The notes under the pieces: generated by a model
Told to the model about the DNA's origin: nothing
Seen by the model: only the letters and a program-made list of their open reading frames with translations
Database searches by the model: none
Part shown: positions 51,795 to 63,597 of the stretch, in pieces
How positions within the stretch are numbered: position 1 is the first letter of the stretch
How the letters are laid out: every line of letters begins with the position of its first letter
From: Alentia gelatinosa
Taxonomy: Eukaryota; Annelida; Polychaeta; Phyllodocida; Polynoidae
Direction of reading: 5' to 3'
Length of the DNA stretch: 64,000 nt
NCBI GenBank assembly: GCA_950022655.1
Contig: OX465579.1
Coordinates: 17,583,088-17,647,087 of the forward strand
Program-made: the position numbers and the translations under genes

Positions 51795-52110
51795 GATCGT
51801 GCCATCAGTCCAGGCCCGGGTGCCATCAGTCCAGGTGAAACTGGAAAGAGGTGCCATCAGTCCAGGTGCCATCGGTCCAGGTGAAACTGGAAAGAGGTGC
51901 CATCAATCCAGGTGCCATCGGTCCAGGTGAAACTGGAAAGAGGTGCCATCAGTCCTGGTGAAACTGAAAAGAGGTGTCATCAGCCCAGGTGCCATCAGCC
52001 CAGGTGCCATCGGTCCGTGGTGCCATCGGTCCAGGTGGCATCGGTCCGTGGTGCCATCGGTCCAGGTGCCATCGGTCCGTGGTGCCATCTGTCCAGTTAC
52101 CCTCACAAAC
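51795..52110. repeat. Two-level minisatellite (15 and 31 bp units)
   Basis: A 15 bp unit GGTGCCATCGGTCCA is the base. In the left half it alternates with GGTGAAACTGGAAAGA to give longer units; in the right half it alternates CAG and CGTG spacers. Translated frames are meaningless repeats. Confidence 0.95.
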
Positions 52111-52189
52111 CCCAGCTTCCACAGAGGTGAGTCCCGAAAGCATTACCATTGGTCCTTTAGGTCTTTGAATAAACCATTTATCATTGACG

Positions 52190-52470
52190 ATAACTGATGG
52201 TTTTGTGAACAGGCGGCCTTAAACTACGAGAGTATGACGCGTAGTAATATACGAGCGCTAGCCATGAAGAATGACGTTTTATTATCCATCATATACAAAC
52301 TCCACATTAAAAATATATGGAGATCCAGTAAACTACTACCGATTACATAAAACCGACATCAGCTACCATAACTGTGGTATACGGATTCAAATCCATAGTA
52401 TACACGGCCTTCAAAACCATTGTATACGGGGGGAAAGTCCCTTTGTGCTATAGAGCAAAATGTCATGTAT
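52190..52470 (-). mobile_element. Family B fragment with rearranged palindrome
   Basis: One palindrome arm (GATGGTTTTGTGAACAGGCG ... TAGTAATATACGAGCGCTAG) is joined to TTTTATTATCCATCATATAC and the B module, which breaks off near 52465. Confidence 0.72.
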
Positions 52471-53008
52471 TTCATTAGAAGTTGCATAATCCACTGACGA
52501 TTTTTATTTGGTAGACAGCAATCGGATCGAGCGACTGCTGGCATGTCGAAAAAGAATTTCTGTCGGAGGAAATGAATCCCCATACCCCTATGGCCAGGAG
52601 GGGCCCACAACCAGCCACTCAAGAAAGACATTTTTTTCAATATTAATTGACTATTTACTTTAGGTCTGTGGGTTGGAAACGTAATTTAGATACGTCAACC
52701 CACCAATACCAAGCATTCCTGTAAATTGGCCTTTATGCCTTTAAATCACAAAAGAAACAGTAGAGATATCCATACAATAAAGGTAAAAGACATTCTATCC
52801 CTTCTCATCGGTTCTTTCATTCCCATTTTCCATTATTTGGTGGATCTTAAAAGAGGATTTGACCTCTGCACCCACACCCTCATGATAAGCCCATCAAGGA
52901 CCGCTGCTTGAGGCCCATCTACTCCCGTAAGGCAGTTTGTCTGACTAGAATACAGCCACATAATGGTTAAAACTGATAATACAAGTTTGTAATCATGCAA
53001 AATGTTAC
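52471..53008. other. Unassigned
   Basis: No feature supported. Confidence 0.3.
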
Positions 53009-53205
53009 TTAATCATAAATATTTTATTTCTTTTGAATAGAAATACTAAATATGATGTTATGTCTATATTTTCTGAAGATTTCATGAATAATGCTCTATT
53101 GTTTCTTTGTTGAAACATTTTGGTTGATATTGGAACAATGATGCCCCAAAGCATCATACGTCTTTAGTGCGGTGATGCCTCCAGGCATCATGCGTCCTTA
53201 AAGGG
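53009..53205 (+). mobile_element. Family J element, truncated
   Basis: AATATTTTATTTCTTTTGAA matches 38690; GATGCCCCAAAGCATCAT and GATGCCTCCAGGCATCAT are two hairpin units; ends TTAAAGGGTT. Confidence 0.72.
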
Positions 53206-53310
53206 TTGGCCCGGCGTCCACCTACTACGATAGAAATTTAGACCTCCTGATCGGACTCCGATACAAAAAGTCAAAATCGTAGATTTATCGGGAAGGTGTG
53301 TATATATTGT
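53206..53310 (+). mobile_element. Family I MITE, truncated
   Basis: GGCCCGGCGTCCACCTACTA is the left end; sequence departs after about 100 bp. Confidence 0.75.
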
Positions 53311-53463
53311 CTAGCCAAGGCACTTAGCCATGCATATCATAATGGGGTTTCCGGAAAAAAGATAAGGTGATCAGGGTCCCCATGTACCTGAATATGCAAC
53401 CAGTTAGATACAGAACACACTATAATTCAGGAAACCCTGAAACCTTTACTAATATACACAGAG

Positions 53464-53465
<2 letters not shown>

Positions 53466-53541
<76 letters not shown>
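53466..53541. repeat. (TA)n microsatellite
   Basis: About 76 bp of TA. Confidence 0.97.
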
Positions 53542-53544
<3 letters not shown>

Positions 53545-53545
<1 letters not shown>

Positions 53546-54569
53546 CCCTAAAACCTGTTTCAAAGTCAAACAAAAGAAGTATTTATTTGAGGCACTTAGA
53601 CGTAATCGGAATCACCATATTTACAGTGCGTAAGAGCCTTTGTATGTGCCATTTAATTCCAAAATTTCATAATTCTTTCTTCGGTATCTCACACGTGAGC
53701 GACTCTCCCGGCATAGTTATTCTTTCGATGCGATTTTGATTTTTCCATCTGGAGATACATCCTAGGGCATATATTGGAGCGTATTGGGAGCTCGGTGGAC
53801 GACGGCCCATAGTACTGATAAAATGAAATTTATGTATGGTAGGAATTGTCAACTCAATTCGATATGGAACCCATAGTCTTATTGATACCATCTATAATAG
53901 CTCATTTTGATATGAGAAGGCTGCATATCTTCCACTTGCCCTATACAAAACACAAGCTCTGTAAACGTTAAAGATTTACGTCCATTGCCCTATACGTTTA
54001 TTATAGTAGTGTCGATTCTGCAGCACAAGGGGACAGACACCGCAAACCCTTTATAGTCGGAATGCCACGTGACCTGCTGTTGAGGGAATCTCGTAATTGA
54101 AGGTTTCGAGTCACAAAGGAAAGTATTCTATAACCCTTACCACTACCACAACGGTAGATCTCGTGTATAGGAATTAAATTCTACTCTATTTCGCCAGCTA
54201 AGATAGATTTTGAATGTTCATTCATGATATGAGTCTACATATGTATTTATAGTTTCTATCGGTAATTCCGAATGTCCGGTCTAATCAACTAATTTACATA
54301 ACGTTATCTCTACACAGAGATGGACTTCAGTTGCCGTGCGCTCTCGTCACATTTAAACTGGACTTTACACATGCCGGCCGATCCTTTCCGCATTTCCTCG
54401 CCGAGCCCACTCCTACAATCCCCTGTCGCCCCTTTCATTATAATTGTTCTATTTTTGTGGCGCTGGCAGTACCAGTTCAGCGGGTCTGCTGACTCCGACC
54501 TTTTTCTGGATGCCCTTACTTCGTCACGCTTACCGAGTCTGCCAGCTAAGTCTGGCCACTGAGTATATA
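53545..54569. other. Unassigned, with a GC-richer stretch at 54310-54560
   Basis: Overlapping 80- and 88-codon frames on opposite strands at 54310-54576. The plus frame has a hydrophobic stretch (APFIIIVLFLW). Neither is recognised and no splice context was found. Confidence 0.3.
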
Positions 54570-55890
54570 AATACACAGGATTACCATGCTTTTGATCTGA
54601 GTAGCCGTATTCTCCGCGTAGTTAACACGTAGTAGAACTCAAAGCAATAGCGTCAACTACAAGGAGAATACGGCCACATAGATAAAAACCATGGTATTGT
54701 AATTATCACTCACCTTTCGACTAATTATTGGAATAAAAAACAGAAAAGGCGTATTCTACTGGGCAGAATACGGCTTTCCATATTCTACTCAGTAGCGATC
54801 TGTAGGCTCTACAGGTTTGGAAATGAGACTCCATATTGGGCGGTAATAAATACACATTATTATCCACCTAATACAAAGTGTCCATAGAAAACACATAGAG
54901 AGTGTGTATGGACATACCCGGTGCATACGGATATGTTGTATACTCCGGGTGGTGCATACGGAAAAATAGTGCGTATGAAAAAATAGTGCATAACTATAAC
55001 GAACTTATATAGACATGTTACTTGTGCAGAAAAGATGGATAATAAATACAATATAGACTGGTTTCAGATAAAAGCGGTTGTATGCTCCTCGGAGTTTATA
55101 TAAAATAGTTCACATAGTGCACATCAGGTGGCAGAAAAGCCGTATTTTTTCCTGAGTAGAATAAGGCAGTAGCGATCTGTAGGCTCCATAGGTTTGGAAT
55201 GGAGACTCAGTGTCAACTACAAGGAGAATACGGCCACTCAGTGCGAGATCATGGTGGTGCTATATTTATTACTCACCTTTCGATTAATCATTAGAAACAA
55301 ACGTTTGTAAATGATTAGAAATTTAACGTAAACATTATTTGATAAAATAGTTCCTAAAGTGCTCATCAGATGGTAGAAAAAGCTATATTCTAAAGTAGAA
55401 TACAGCCTTCCATAATCTACGCAGTAGCGATCTGTAGACTCCATCGGTTTGGAATGGAGACTCCATATTGAGTGGGTAATAAAAACACAATATTACCATG
55501 GTTTCAATCTGAGTGGCCGTATTTTCAGAGAAGTTAACACATAGTAAAACTCTTTGCTGGCAGCCAGGAGTATTGCGTGGTGTCAACTACAAGAAGAATA
55601 TGGCCACTCAGATCGAAATCTTGGTAGTATTGTATTTATTACTCACTTTTCAACTAACTATTAGAACAAAATCTTGCAAAGGATAAGTCATTTGACGTAA
55701 GCGCCATGCATTTTTTCTTTATAAAATAGTTCCTATAGTGCCCGTGGTGTGGCAGAAAAAACGTATTCTACCGGGTAGAATACAGCTTTCCGTAATCTAC
55801 TCAGTAGCGATCTGTAAGCTCATAGATCTCTATGGTAGGCTCTATAGGTTTGGAATGGAGACTCCGTATCAGGTGGGCAATAAATGTATA
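54570..55890 (-). mobile_element. Array of family C composite elements
   Basis: At least three C units in the same direction. Palindrome copies start near 54577 and 55500, with partial palindromes near 55200. Modules run from ATTATCACTCACCTTTCG or TTTATTACTCACCTTTCG to GGGTGGTAATAAA-type ends. GCAGTAGCGATCTGTAG recurs at 54790, 55166, 55421 and 55799. An A element is inserted at about 54853. Confidence 0.82.
54853..55097 (+). mobile_element. Family A element inside the C array
   Basis: CATTATTATCCACCTAATAC ... AAAAGATGGATAATAAATAC, then the first palindrome arm to GTATGCTCCTCGGAGTT, where it breaks off. Confidence 0.8.
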
Positions 55891-56501
55891 TATATGCGTC
55901 CACCTTTGCGGAGAGATCGTGGTCTGTCCGCTTGATACCCCCTCCTCCCGCCAGTTTATTTTTACCCCTGTCGGCGGACTGACCGTGTCAGGGAGTGGGC
56001 GCCGGACGGGATCTGTAGCTGTGTGGCCGGGGGTCCGTCGCGCCGTGTCGAAGGTCGTGTGTGTGTGTGTGTGTGCTGAGTGCGGCGGCGGAGGGTTTGG
56101 TAACTTGGGCGTGGACGGTTCAGTCCCGACCACCTTCAGTGGAACCAGCGCAGGCCCTTCGCTCATTGCCCAGCGTCAGTGCAGCAGCGTGTGCCTGTGT
56201 CCGCCTTGCCTTCGCCTTGCCGGCCGGCAGTAGGGACTCCAGTGAACCGCTCTCTGTGGCAATTAACACCAGCAACAAGAAACTATCCTACAGAGAAGAC
56301 ACAGGCAGCGAGGATCAGCACCAAGGAGGAGGTGGGAAGAGCTTAACAGCAGGAGGACTTGGATTGGAAACTAGCCCCACCCTCAAAGGAGAGCGGTGAT
56401 TGGACGTAGACTGCTGGTAACTGGGGGGTCATGTCAAATGATCCCACAATTGACGTGACCTGCTGATTTCCAATTGACAAAAAAAAATTACAAAAAAGAC
56501 A
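55890..56501 (+). promoter_or_regulatory. CpG-rich promoter and 5' UTR of gene 2
   Basis: About 500 bp of GC- and CpG-rich sequence (roughly 55915-56400) follows a TATATAT motif at 55887-55893 placed at the edge of a family C repeat. It contains a (GT)n tract near 56058-56077. It leads without an obvious splice site to the start codon at 56502. The 5' UTR may therefore be 500-600 nt and contain several upstream ATGs. The exact transcription start is not visible. Confidence 0.55.
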
Positions 56502-56570
56502 ATGGAGAGGATACGCTTAAAACTCCCTCAGAGCCACATTGCTCTTCTCGTGGTGCTAGTTTGTGCTCAG
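56502..56570 (+). CDS. First coding exon of a secreted or membrane protein (signal peptide)
   Basis: ATG at 56502 has A at -3 and G at +4, a strong Kozak context. Twenty-three codons follow and end at CAG before the donor GTGAGT (56571). The peptide has a basic n-region (R3, R5, K7), a hydrophobic core IALLVVLV and a small-residue end VCAQ. This is a textbook cleavable signal peptide, so the protein should enter the secretory pathway. The upstream CpG-rich block supports a real first exon. The remaining exons are not recognised before 64000, so the family is unknown. A chance ORF is possible but unlikely given the Kozak, donor and CpG context together. Confidence 0.65.
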
Positions 56571-57817
56571 GTGAGTAAAAACATGTATTCTTATCGGTAG
56601 TTTTTTTTAGTGAGTGATCAAGTTATGCTCATTGATTTTTGTGAAGCCGGTGACAGCTGCCATGCCAGCCGGTCACTATAGGTAGAAAGATCCACGCGTC
56701 AAATTGAACTGACAGACAAAGGGCTGGGTTTATTCCGTGGAAGGGCAATTGCCCTTTCCAAGCAACTACTACTTGCATGAATGTGAAAACTCCAATGTAA
56801 CTACCCCCCACCTCCTCCTACGATAAATCCCCATCCGTGCACGCAAACACGTTACACCCTGGCGTGTGGGTCTGTCTACTCCAGGGCATGGCATTAGGCG
56901 TTACACAAATGCTGGTGGTCAACATTTGCCCACTGTAGGGCGGTGGGCGTCCGGGCAGGCCGGGGTTGACTACTCAGCGGGTAAAGGTGGGGTTAGAGGT
57001 GGGTGCTGCCCACAGGAATAGGCGAGCGGTCGTTTGGGTCATGAGGAACTGGATTCTGGCTATTTTCGTTGACCTGTGTGAACCTGTGAATAAGTCATAC
57101 GTAAAGAGGACTTGTTGGAGAGAACTCGCTTCAGATGGTCGGGGTTAAGGATGTAAGTGGTGTTTCGAGGGGGTGAGGCGGTCCAAGAACGTGCTAAAAA
57201 CAGCTACAACTGGTCACGTTTTACTTGACATGCCCTCAAAATCTTGTTTAAAAAAAAAAATCTTTGCTCTGTTCTATTATAGGATCAATTAAAGCAGTTA
57301 TATCGCAAAGTCTATTTAAAGTAGTTTAACTATTCAATGCAGATGGGATTTTGGAAAAATAATCCAGAGTATCACATTTAAGTGAAACTATGTTAGCAGA
57401 AGAAAAGAAAAACTGATTTTTATCAAATGTAGGGCGGAAGAAAGATGCCCATTGCAAATTGGCGATTAACTTGATTTGAGATCATTGGATAATAGTACCA
57501 ATCAACAAGCAGAGGTATTAATTGAATTAATTATCAAGATGAGACTCCCAGCCTTTAGATACCTTCATGGATAATTCCCAGACAAATTGGACCTTACGCC
57601 AGTAAAATGTCACCCATAGCTGCACCACTAGCTCTCTCTATATATGGACAAAGATATGTATATCTCCTAAAAGGCCATTATATATAACATTTCATGGCGG
57701 GATAGCCTGACCAGCAAGTATAAACATGCAGGCACCTATTCTATATGTGATTGTATGAATCGTGAAGACGATATGCATCATTGAGCTTTACTCATGCTTG
57801 GCGCTTAACAGCCAGAT

Positions 57818-58012
57818 TTAAAGGCATTTAGGACAATTCACACAGGTGATTTTTAAATAATGTCAATTATCAGTCGGAACTGGTTCATTGAGGTCTAGTC
57901 TATTTCCAAATGAGTAAATTTGATGTTTTGTCCAGTGTATCTAATTCTAATGGGTATTATAGGCTAATTTACATTTGCTTGTTTTTCATAGAAAATGTAC
58001 TTAAAATATGTT
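57818..58012 (-). mobile_element. Family H fragment
   Basis: AAAGGCATTTAGGACAATTC, TGTTTTGTCCAGTGTATCTA and a GAGGTCTAGTCTATTTCCAA-like series. Confidence 0.6.
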
Positions 58013-58392
58013 TGCTAATCACTGAACCGTGGTGTCTGACAATGAATCTGCTGACTGTTTGCATATAACCTGATATGTGAAACATTAGTTTGCAAAGCAC
58101 TTTGCCCATGAGGATTGGGATTTTTGCTACAGATGCAGTTTATCAGAAGATAGTGGGGTTGAATATTGGGCCATGCACCCGCATAAGTAGACTTGCCCAA
58201 GTCTTTGAATATGGACATAATTTATCAATAAGAAAGAAAACTACTTTGCAACATTTAGACCGCCTCTACCGCTAACGGGTTCAGCGAGGAGGGGTGGGGT
58301 AGGTAGAAGCGTAGGTATGGGAGATAGGGACTTAGGCCAGTGTACCGCATATATGCAAGTCTATTTTAAAGGGGCGAATTCCATCAAATAAG

Positions 58393-58620
58393 GCCCATCC
58401 TTGTCGGCAATCAGTTTCCATACCTCAAAAAAGTATCGACTACCATCGGGCCATACATGAGTACGAACGTTCTGATGGTGGGGAGGTGGGCGTGGTAACA
58501 TTTTTTGTAAAATTTGAGTATGCGCCCTCTTTGTTCTATTGCATACAAAATAAGGATGGGGTGGGGTGAGTCCAAAGTTTCAGAAATTCTGCTTACGTAC
58601 TTCATGGATGGCCCTATATA
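58393..58620. mobile_element. Family M MITE
   Basis: TTTGTTCTATTGCATACAAA, TTTCAGAAATTCTGCTTACG and TACTTCATGGATGGCCCTA match the other M copies; the left end is decayed. Confidence 0.7.
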
Positions 58621-59100
58621 ACAAATGAAGCTGGTTATGAAATGCTGATACGCGAAACACCAGGGGCGAGGCCTTTGAGATGGTCTTGCGACGACTGCTT
58701 CAAGGGCAGGGCTTTCCGCTTGGCTGGGTTCCAGTGTAAAGAGCCAATTTAAAGTTCTGGTCAAACAGGGGTGGTCAGTAAGACTTGGGACACCCCCAAC
58801 AGGCCCTCCTCGACCCCCAACCCCGGCCTCCGCCCTAAAGGTAAATAGATGGACTTGAAACTGAACACCCAGGTCCCAGCTTGAAGGCTTAACGACAAAT
58901 ATTTTGATGTCAAACCAAGGACGTTCCTCGACACAAGTTTTAGTGTAAAATGATTAGTGACTCATAGTATACTGAACGCGTATATATACAATGAACTGAT
59001 TCTGATTAGACAAACATGATGAATACAGGAAATAAAGTTGCGGGAACAGCGCTATTCATGGTAAACCTGCTGGATAATTAAACGAGACACATGCAGATTA

Positions 59101-59255
59101 AAGGCATATATCCCACAATTCACAGTGGCGCCACCTGGTGGTTTTAAAGTACATGTATTGACATGTACCTATTCAAAGTGTTTCCTTTTGACTTATTCTT
59201 TTACTAAAAAACTAAAATATCACATTTCATGAAGTTTGACCTAACTTGATAGGTA
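59101..59255 (-). mobile_element. Family H fragment
   Basis: AAAGGCATATATCCCACAAT and AGTGGCGCCACCTGGTGGTT are the left end; truncated. Confidence 0.7.
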
Positions 59256-59507
59256 TGTGGCCGTCGCCGGCTCTGGCCTCCCGGGTTAAACCACCTTCGG
59301 ATAGATCGTATCTAATCCGCCGATAGAATAGCTACCCTAAGGAAACTTACATAGGTTGCTTCGTTGAGTTTTTGGTATGTATAAGCTGGATGACTATGTA
59401 GCCTGATAATATAAAAGAAACAGACTCCATCAACTTAGTTAGAACAAGGTGGTTTTTTTTCAAAGTCTGATCTTTAACAAGTGTTTTTATTGATACTAAG
59501 ATAAAAT

Positions 59508-59660
59508 GTATATACCTTACTGGTACATACTCACATACCATTCTTTTGATAAATATTCCACTCGCTCTGCGAGCTCGTGGAATATTTTTATCAAAAGAAA
59601 CAAGGTATGTGAGTATGTACCAGTAAGGTAATACATTTTTATTTTATTATATACCTTCGA
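59508..59660. mobile_element. Near-perfect palindrome with TATATACCTT ends
   Basis: Arms of about 55 bp: ACCTTACTGGTACATACTCA against TGAGTATGTACCAGTAAGGT, and TTTTGATAAATATTCCA against TGGAATATTTTTATCAAAA. Tip CACTCGCTCTGCGAGCTCGT at 59559-59578. ATTATATACCTTCG follows. Confidence 0.88.
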
Positions 59661-59919
59661 ATATAAGTATTTGATGAATTACATAAGGAAACATGACAAC
59701 TTCCGAGCTGGATTCAAAGTGTGCTGGTATATCTCTCGACATCTTAGTGAAAGTCAAGCACAGAATATGCTCCAAGCACATTTTTTACTATTTTTTTCCC
59801 TTCAACTCCTGTGATCCTTGTGCAAGTCACTGCCAGCACTTCCTAAGTAGGTCAGTACAATTTTTTTCAGCCAATCAGAATTTGTATTCAAAGTAGGGTG
59901 GTACATCATTTTATACCAC

Positions 59920-60000
59920 CATACTGTGCCGGTATATATTTAATACCAATACCCTAGCAGAGGTTGGTATTTGTGTAACATACTGGCACAGGTATTATGG
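59920..60000. repeat. Short inverted repeat
   Basis: TGTGCCGGTATATATTTAAT and ATACTGGCACAGGTATTATG, with AATACCAATACCCTAG and GGTTGGTATT between; possibly the decayed module of the preceding palindrome. Confidence 0.5.
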
Positions 60001-60377
60001 TAACCCTATTAGATAATTAAACAATTCACCAGATTAAGGGTTCGCCTTTACCATAAACCTCTTGACAGGATCTATGAGATGATGCTAAAGTGCTAATTCC
60101 ACCAAGCTAAGATTTTACGGGGAAGATTTGATAGATTTGGTATTTTTATGACAGAATGGATCATAGCGGAGTTATCTGACTCAATATTGTGTTTCACTCA
60201 TAAAATATTCCATTCAGGCTTTTAGAACAGTGTGGTTCGTGTTCACTCTGTGTATACGTTCATAAATTGACCGCTTGGCAAAACGTGCAGTGTTATAATG
60301 CACACGGTATGCAATGCAGAACGCAGCTAAAGTAATCCCATCAAATAATAAACTGCAGGTGAGAGAGGGTTTGGTGA

Positions 60378-60690
60378 TACGTTTTATCCTACCCCTAATA
60401 AAAAACTCCATAGGCTTAACATTGGGTCACTGTATTCGGTCTGGAGTTCAGAAAAATGAAAAATATCGCTCTAGTGGGATACACTTGACAAATGACGTCA
60501 TTTGTTAATGTAGAAGTAATTTAGATGGGCAGGGTAGGAAAAATTCTAAACCAAACTTGAGTTAGTCATGTTATTGTTCATCACACTCCGGCAAGATCGT
60601 GTATTACTGCTCTTGGCTTCGCCTCGCGCAGTAATATGCTATTTTGCCATCGTGCGATAAACAACAACACGACTAACTCTTGTTTGGTCT
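60378..60690 (-). mobile_element. Family F-type composite foldback element
   Basis: The module GTTTTATCCTACCCCTAATA ... GCAGGGTAGGAAAAATTC, with CCATAGGCTTAACATTGGG, precedes a palindrome (GTTAGTCATGTTATTGTTCA ... AACAACAACACGACTAAC). Tip CTCTTGGCTTCGCCTCGCG at 60610-60628. Confidence 0.87.
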
Positions 60691-60814
60691 CTCCATAGTA
60701 TTGTCCTGGCGATCCCTCATGGTCCTTGAATACAAAAGAAGTCGGAACGGTGTAATGCTCCACGGCACTGCCAGGGGTGAGGGGCACACATAGAATGCCC
60801 AAGGCACTAAAGTT

Positions 60815-60902
60815 GGGGGCCATCCATAAAGTACGTAGAATTTCTGAAATTGTTGACATCCCAATCCTGTACGCAATAGAACAAAGAAGGAAAATACACG
60901 TA
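60815..60902. mobile_element. Family M MITE fragment
   Basis: GGGGGCCATCCATAAAGTAC, GAATTTCTGAAATTGTTGAC and TGTACGCAATAGAACAAAG. Confidence 0.7.
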
Positions 60903-61329
60903 GGTCTATTGCTACGTTGTGACTGGCATAGTTGTGTCACAATCATTATAATCTCGGACCTGCTGATTGAACTAACTGCTGACATTACAATTAACCATCA
61001 TCTTCACCCCGAGTCGTGAGGATAGGAGGTGATGTGACCAAATATGGCACTGAACTCTGTTGCCCCCTCGCGTCCATGTATATTTAGTTCCTCTTTGCTC
61101 CACTGATATTCTTACTGCTAATTGCTTTGTAGTCGCAAGTCCAAGTTCAAGCTGTCTCTACAATTCAAAGTCCCCAAACCTTGAAACCTTTCCTTGACCG
61201 TTTGCTACCGCTTAAAGCATAAAGCATTGATATGATAAGGGATAAAATCGTACATTACATGTATATTAATCAAGACTTTTTGTTCCTAGTGAAAGATGCA
61301 TGGGACACATTTCCCAGTACTGTTGCCCC

Positions 61330-61445
61330 GTACACCATCAAGTTTGGAGCGCTTAGGTATATGAACTAGGCGAAAGCCGAGTGAATATTCTGAAACGCTT
61401 CGGTTTAGGCGTACTATAATCACGCTCTGAGACACTACACAGGAA
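61330..61445. repeat. Palindrome with family tip
   Basis: GTTTGGAGCGCTTAGGTATA and its inverse (TATTCTGAAACGCTTCGG) around tip ACTAGGCGAAAGCCGAGTGA (61365-61384). Confidence 0.7.
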
Positions 61446-61559
61446 CATTTAAATCAATATTCTTCAACTCCTCTCATCTCATCTAAAATACATCATACCG
61501 TTTCAGAAATATTGATACTATATCTGGGTCAACTAAAAGACAAAAAATACTTTAATTTG

Positions 61560-61895
61560 TTCTAGGGCGCTTAAGGGGTTCCTCATAAAACTTAATTAAA
61601 GTTTTTAATAGATAGAAAACAATAAAGACACCACCAAAGACACTCGTTCTCCATATCCCTACGGGTATTACACTCCGTTCTCCATGGTCTATATCCTGTG
61701 CAACATCCATTCTTTTAGTATACATGTACATGAGTAAGATGAATACAAAAATCAAATCGTCTTGGTCAAATCTGTTGTTCTCCAACTCGTTTGAATGCTA
61801 CGTGGTATTCACTCAGCTGTCGTCTCGTTCATATCAATCTCATGGAGAAAGACGATTTTAACCAAAACTTGTTGGTTTCCTCTCTAGTATTTTTT
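61560..61895 (-). mobile_element. Family G composite foldback element, reverse
   Basis: GTTCTCCATGGTCTATATCC and CATTCTTTTAGTATACATGT, then a palindrome with tip CACTCAGCTGTCGTCTCGTT and end AACTTGTTGGTTTCCTCTC. Confidence 0.78.
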
Positions 61896-62664
61896 AGGGG
61901 TGTGATAGTTTCGGTATTTCACACCAAGATAACGGTGGTTTATGCCAAGATTGTAATTAAACACTGCTTTTCGATATACATATGTCAAGGTATTAGTGTA
62001 GACTTTACACATTAATTGTCATGGTGAAATGGGAGCCTTAAGTAGGCGTTAGGCTTTACTTTGGTACCAGACCGCATACCATTGATGTTGAAGCGATCTT
62101 TTGTAGCCATGAATCTGGTTGGTTTACTTAGTCCTCTGAATGGGTCTCTGTATCGGGAACATAGGGCCAATCTATCTGATATGATATGGATGTTACTCAG
62201 ACCTTCGTAAGTCATATAGGGAGCCAATGTGAGCTCCGCATATATGTACCCGTGCTTAAAACACCATATAATGTCCCGTTCACACTGTGCGACTTGAAAG
62301 TACTTTGGTACCGCCAGGCCTCACTGTATCTGCCAGTGACTAGCGCATCAAATCAGATAGATTAATGGCAGTTTTATAAAAACAAAAAGCAGTGGGAATA
62401 ATATTGATCCATATATGTGTAACCAGATGCTCTTAACAAAGATTCTGACCTGCATTTATTTGATTTTAATTGGTGTGACACTCCTTCCAAATGAACTCAG
62501 GAGTCAATGAGAATATCTTCAATTGAGATAATATAATGGGATCATTGCTAAAGTATCCCATGACAACTCTTCTTAAGGGCGTGTTCCTCAGGGCTGGCGA
62601 TAATGGGTCTGTGCCAAACATGCTCATTATAGGAAGGAGGACCCCCCCTATAGGGTGTCTACGA

Positions 62665-63170
62665 ACTGACATCGGCACTTGTCCAGAAAAGGTGGATAAT
62701 AAATACAATATAGACTGGTTTCAGATAAAAGCAGTTGAATGCTCCTCGGTGTTGGAGGGGGTGGGGAGTTAGCTCAGAGGTTAGAGCACTGGACTTGTAA
62801 CCCTAAGGTTGTAGGACTTTGTGGGTTAGAGTCCCACCCCCAGCAGTGGTAGATTTACTGCTATATCAAAGGCCAATTGTTCTCATACCATATCTATATG
62901 GTATGGGAAGTAAAAGAACTCTCACCTTGGTAAATGTGTAGCGGTGAGATTTCTACCTGAATTCATCACTTAAATTCGATCAGCACCCTCGTGGTGTAAA
63001 AGAAACTTGAGAAAGTCTGGTAAAGACCTATAATGGTTGACTCAACATCAAATCAAACCAAACAAAGAAACAAGTAAATTCTTGGTGTTGACTCTGCACT
63101 ATATCCTCGCATATAGCCTATGCTGGGATGTTACTACGCATCAACCTCTCAGAGCATATAGTCAGACGTA
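62665..63170 (+). mobile_element. Family A fragment split by a SINE
   Basis: AAAAGGTGGATAATAAATAC ... GAATGCTCCTCGGTGTTG (to 62754) continues at 63082 (TTGGTGTTGACTCTGCACTA ... CATCAACCTCTCAGAGCATA). The SINE lies between. Confidence 0.8.
62755..63081 (+). mobile_element. tRNA-derived SINE, copy 2
   Basis: The head GGGGAGTTAGCTCAGAGG (box A) and GGTTAGAGTCCCAC (box B) frame a tRNA-like region with CTTGTAA at the anticodon position, resembling a Thr(TGT) tRNA. The body and AAATCAAACCAAACAAA tail match the copy at 40795-41110. The direct repeat T(C/T)GGTGTTG flanks it at 62746-62754 and 63082-63090. It interrupts a family A palindrome. Confidence 0.87.
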
Positions 63171-63597
63171 GTGCGACCCTGTTCGTTCCTCAATAGAGTC
63201 GGACTTGAGGTCATAAGCAAAGTTTGAGACTCACATGATCGCTGGTAACCAGCTCAATTACAAATTCAAGTTTTCAAAATGGTGGATGGTTGATTGAGGG
63301 GCTTTCCCATTCAGGAATTCAAAGGAAGATATAATAAAGAAAAAGGTAACATCTGCTGCTTACATGATCTCAGACTGAAGATTGTGATGTAAGTTGTTGA
63401 ATTCAACTGTTTTTTATTTAATGCCACTTCCTTTACAAACGTTATTGTGCGAACCAGTTTCGTTCGCAAAGAATCTCAAAGTTTGCCTATGTCCTTAAGT
63501 ACAACGATTGCAGGGATTGCTAGCGGACACACAGCAATGTACTACGTATAACAGAGAGCACACTGCCGCCATTTGTATCTAAAACCATCAATATTGC

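Noticed and set aside
51897..52197. Repetitive proteins from the 51.8 kb array on both strands
   Set aside because: Unit lengths of 15 and about 31 bp and translations in several frames indicate a minisatellite, with no gene context.
58090..58275. 61-codon frame as exon 2 of gene 2
   Set aside because: No donor follows, the frame ends in a stop, and no secreted-protein feature or homologue is recognisable.
62763..62840. Functional tRNA-Thr gene
   Set aside because: Box A and B are present but the anticodon-variable region is distorted and the sequence continues into a body shared with the 40.8 kb copy, so it is a SINE head.
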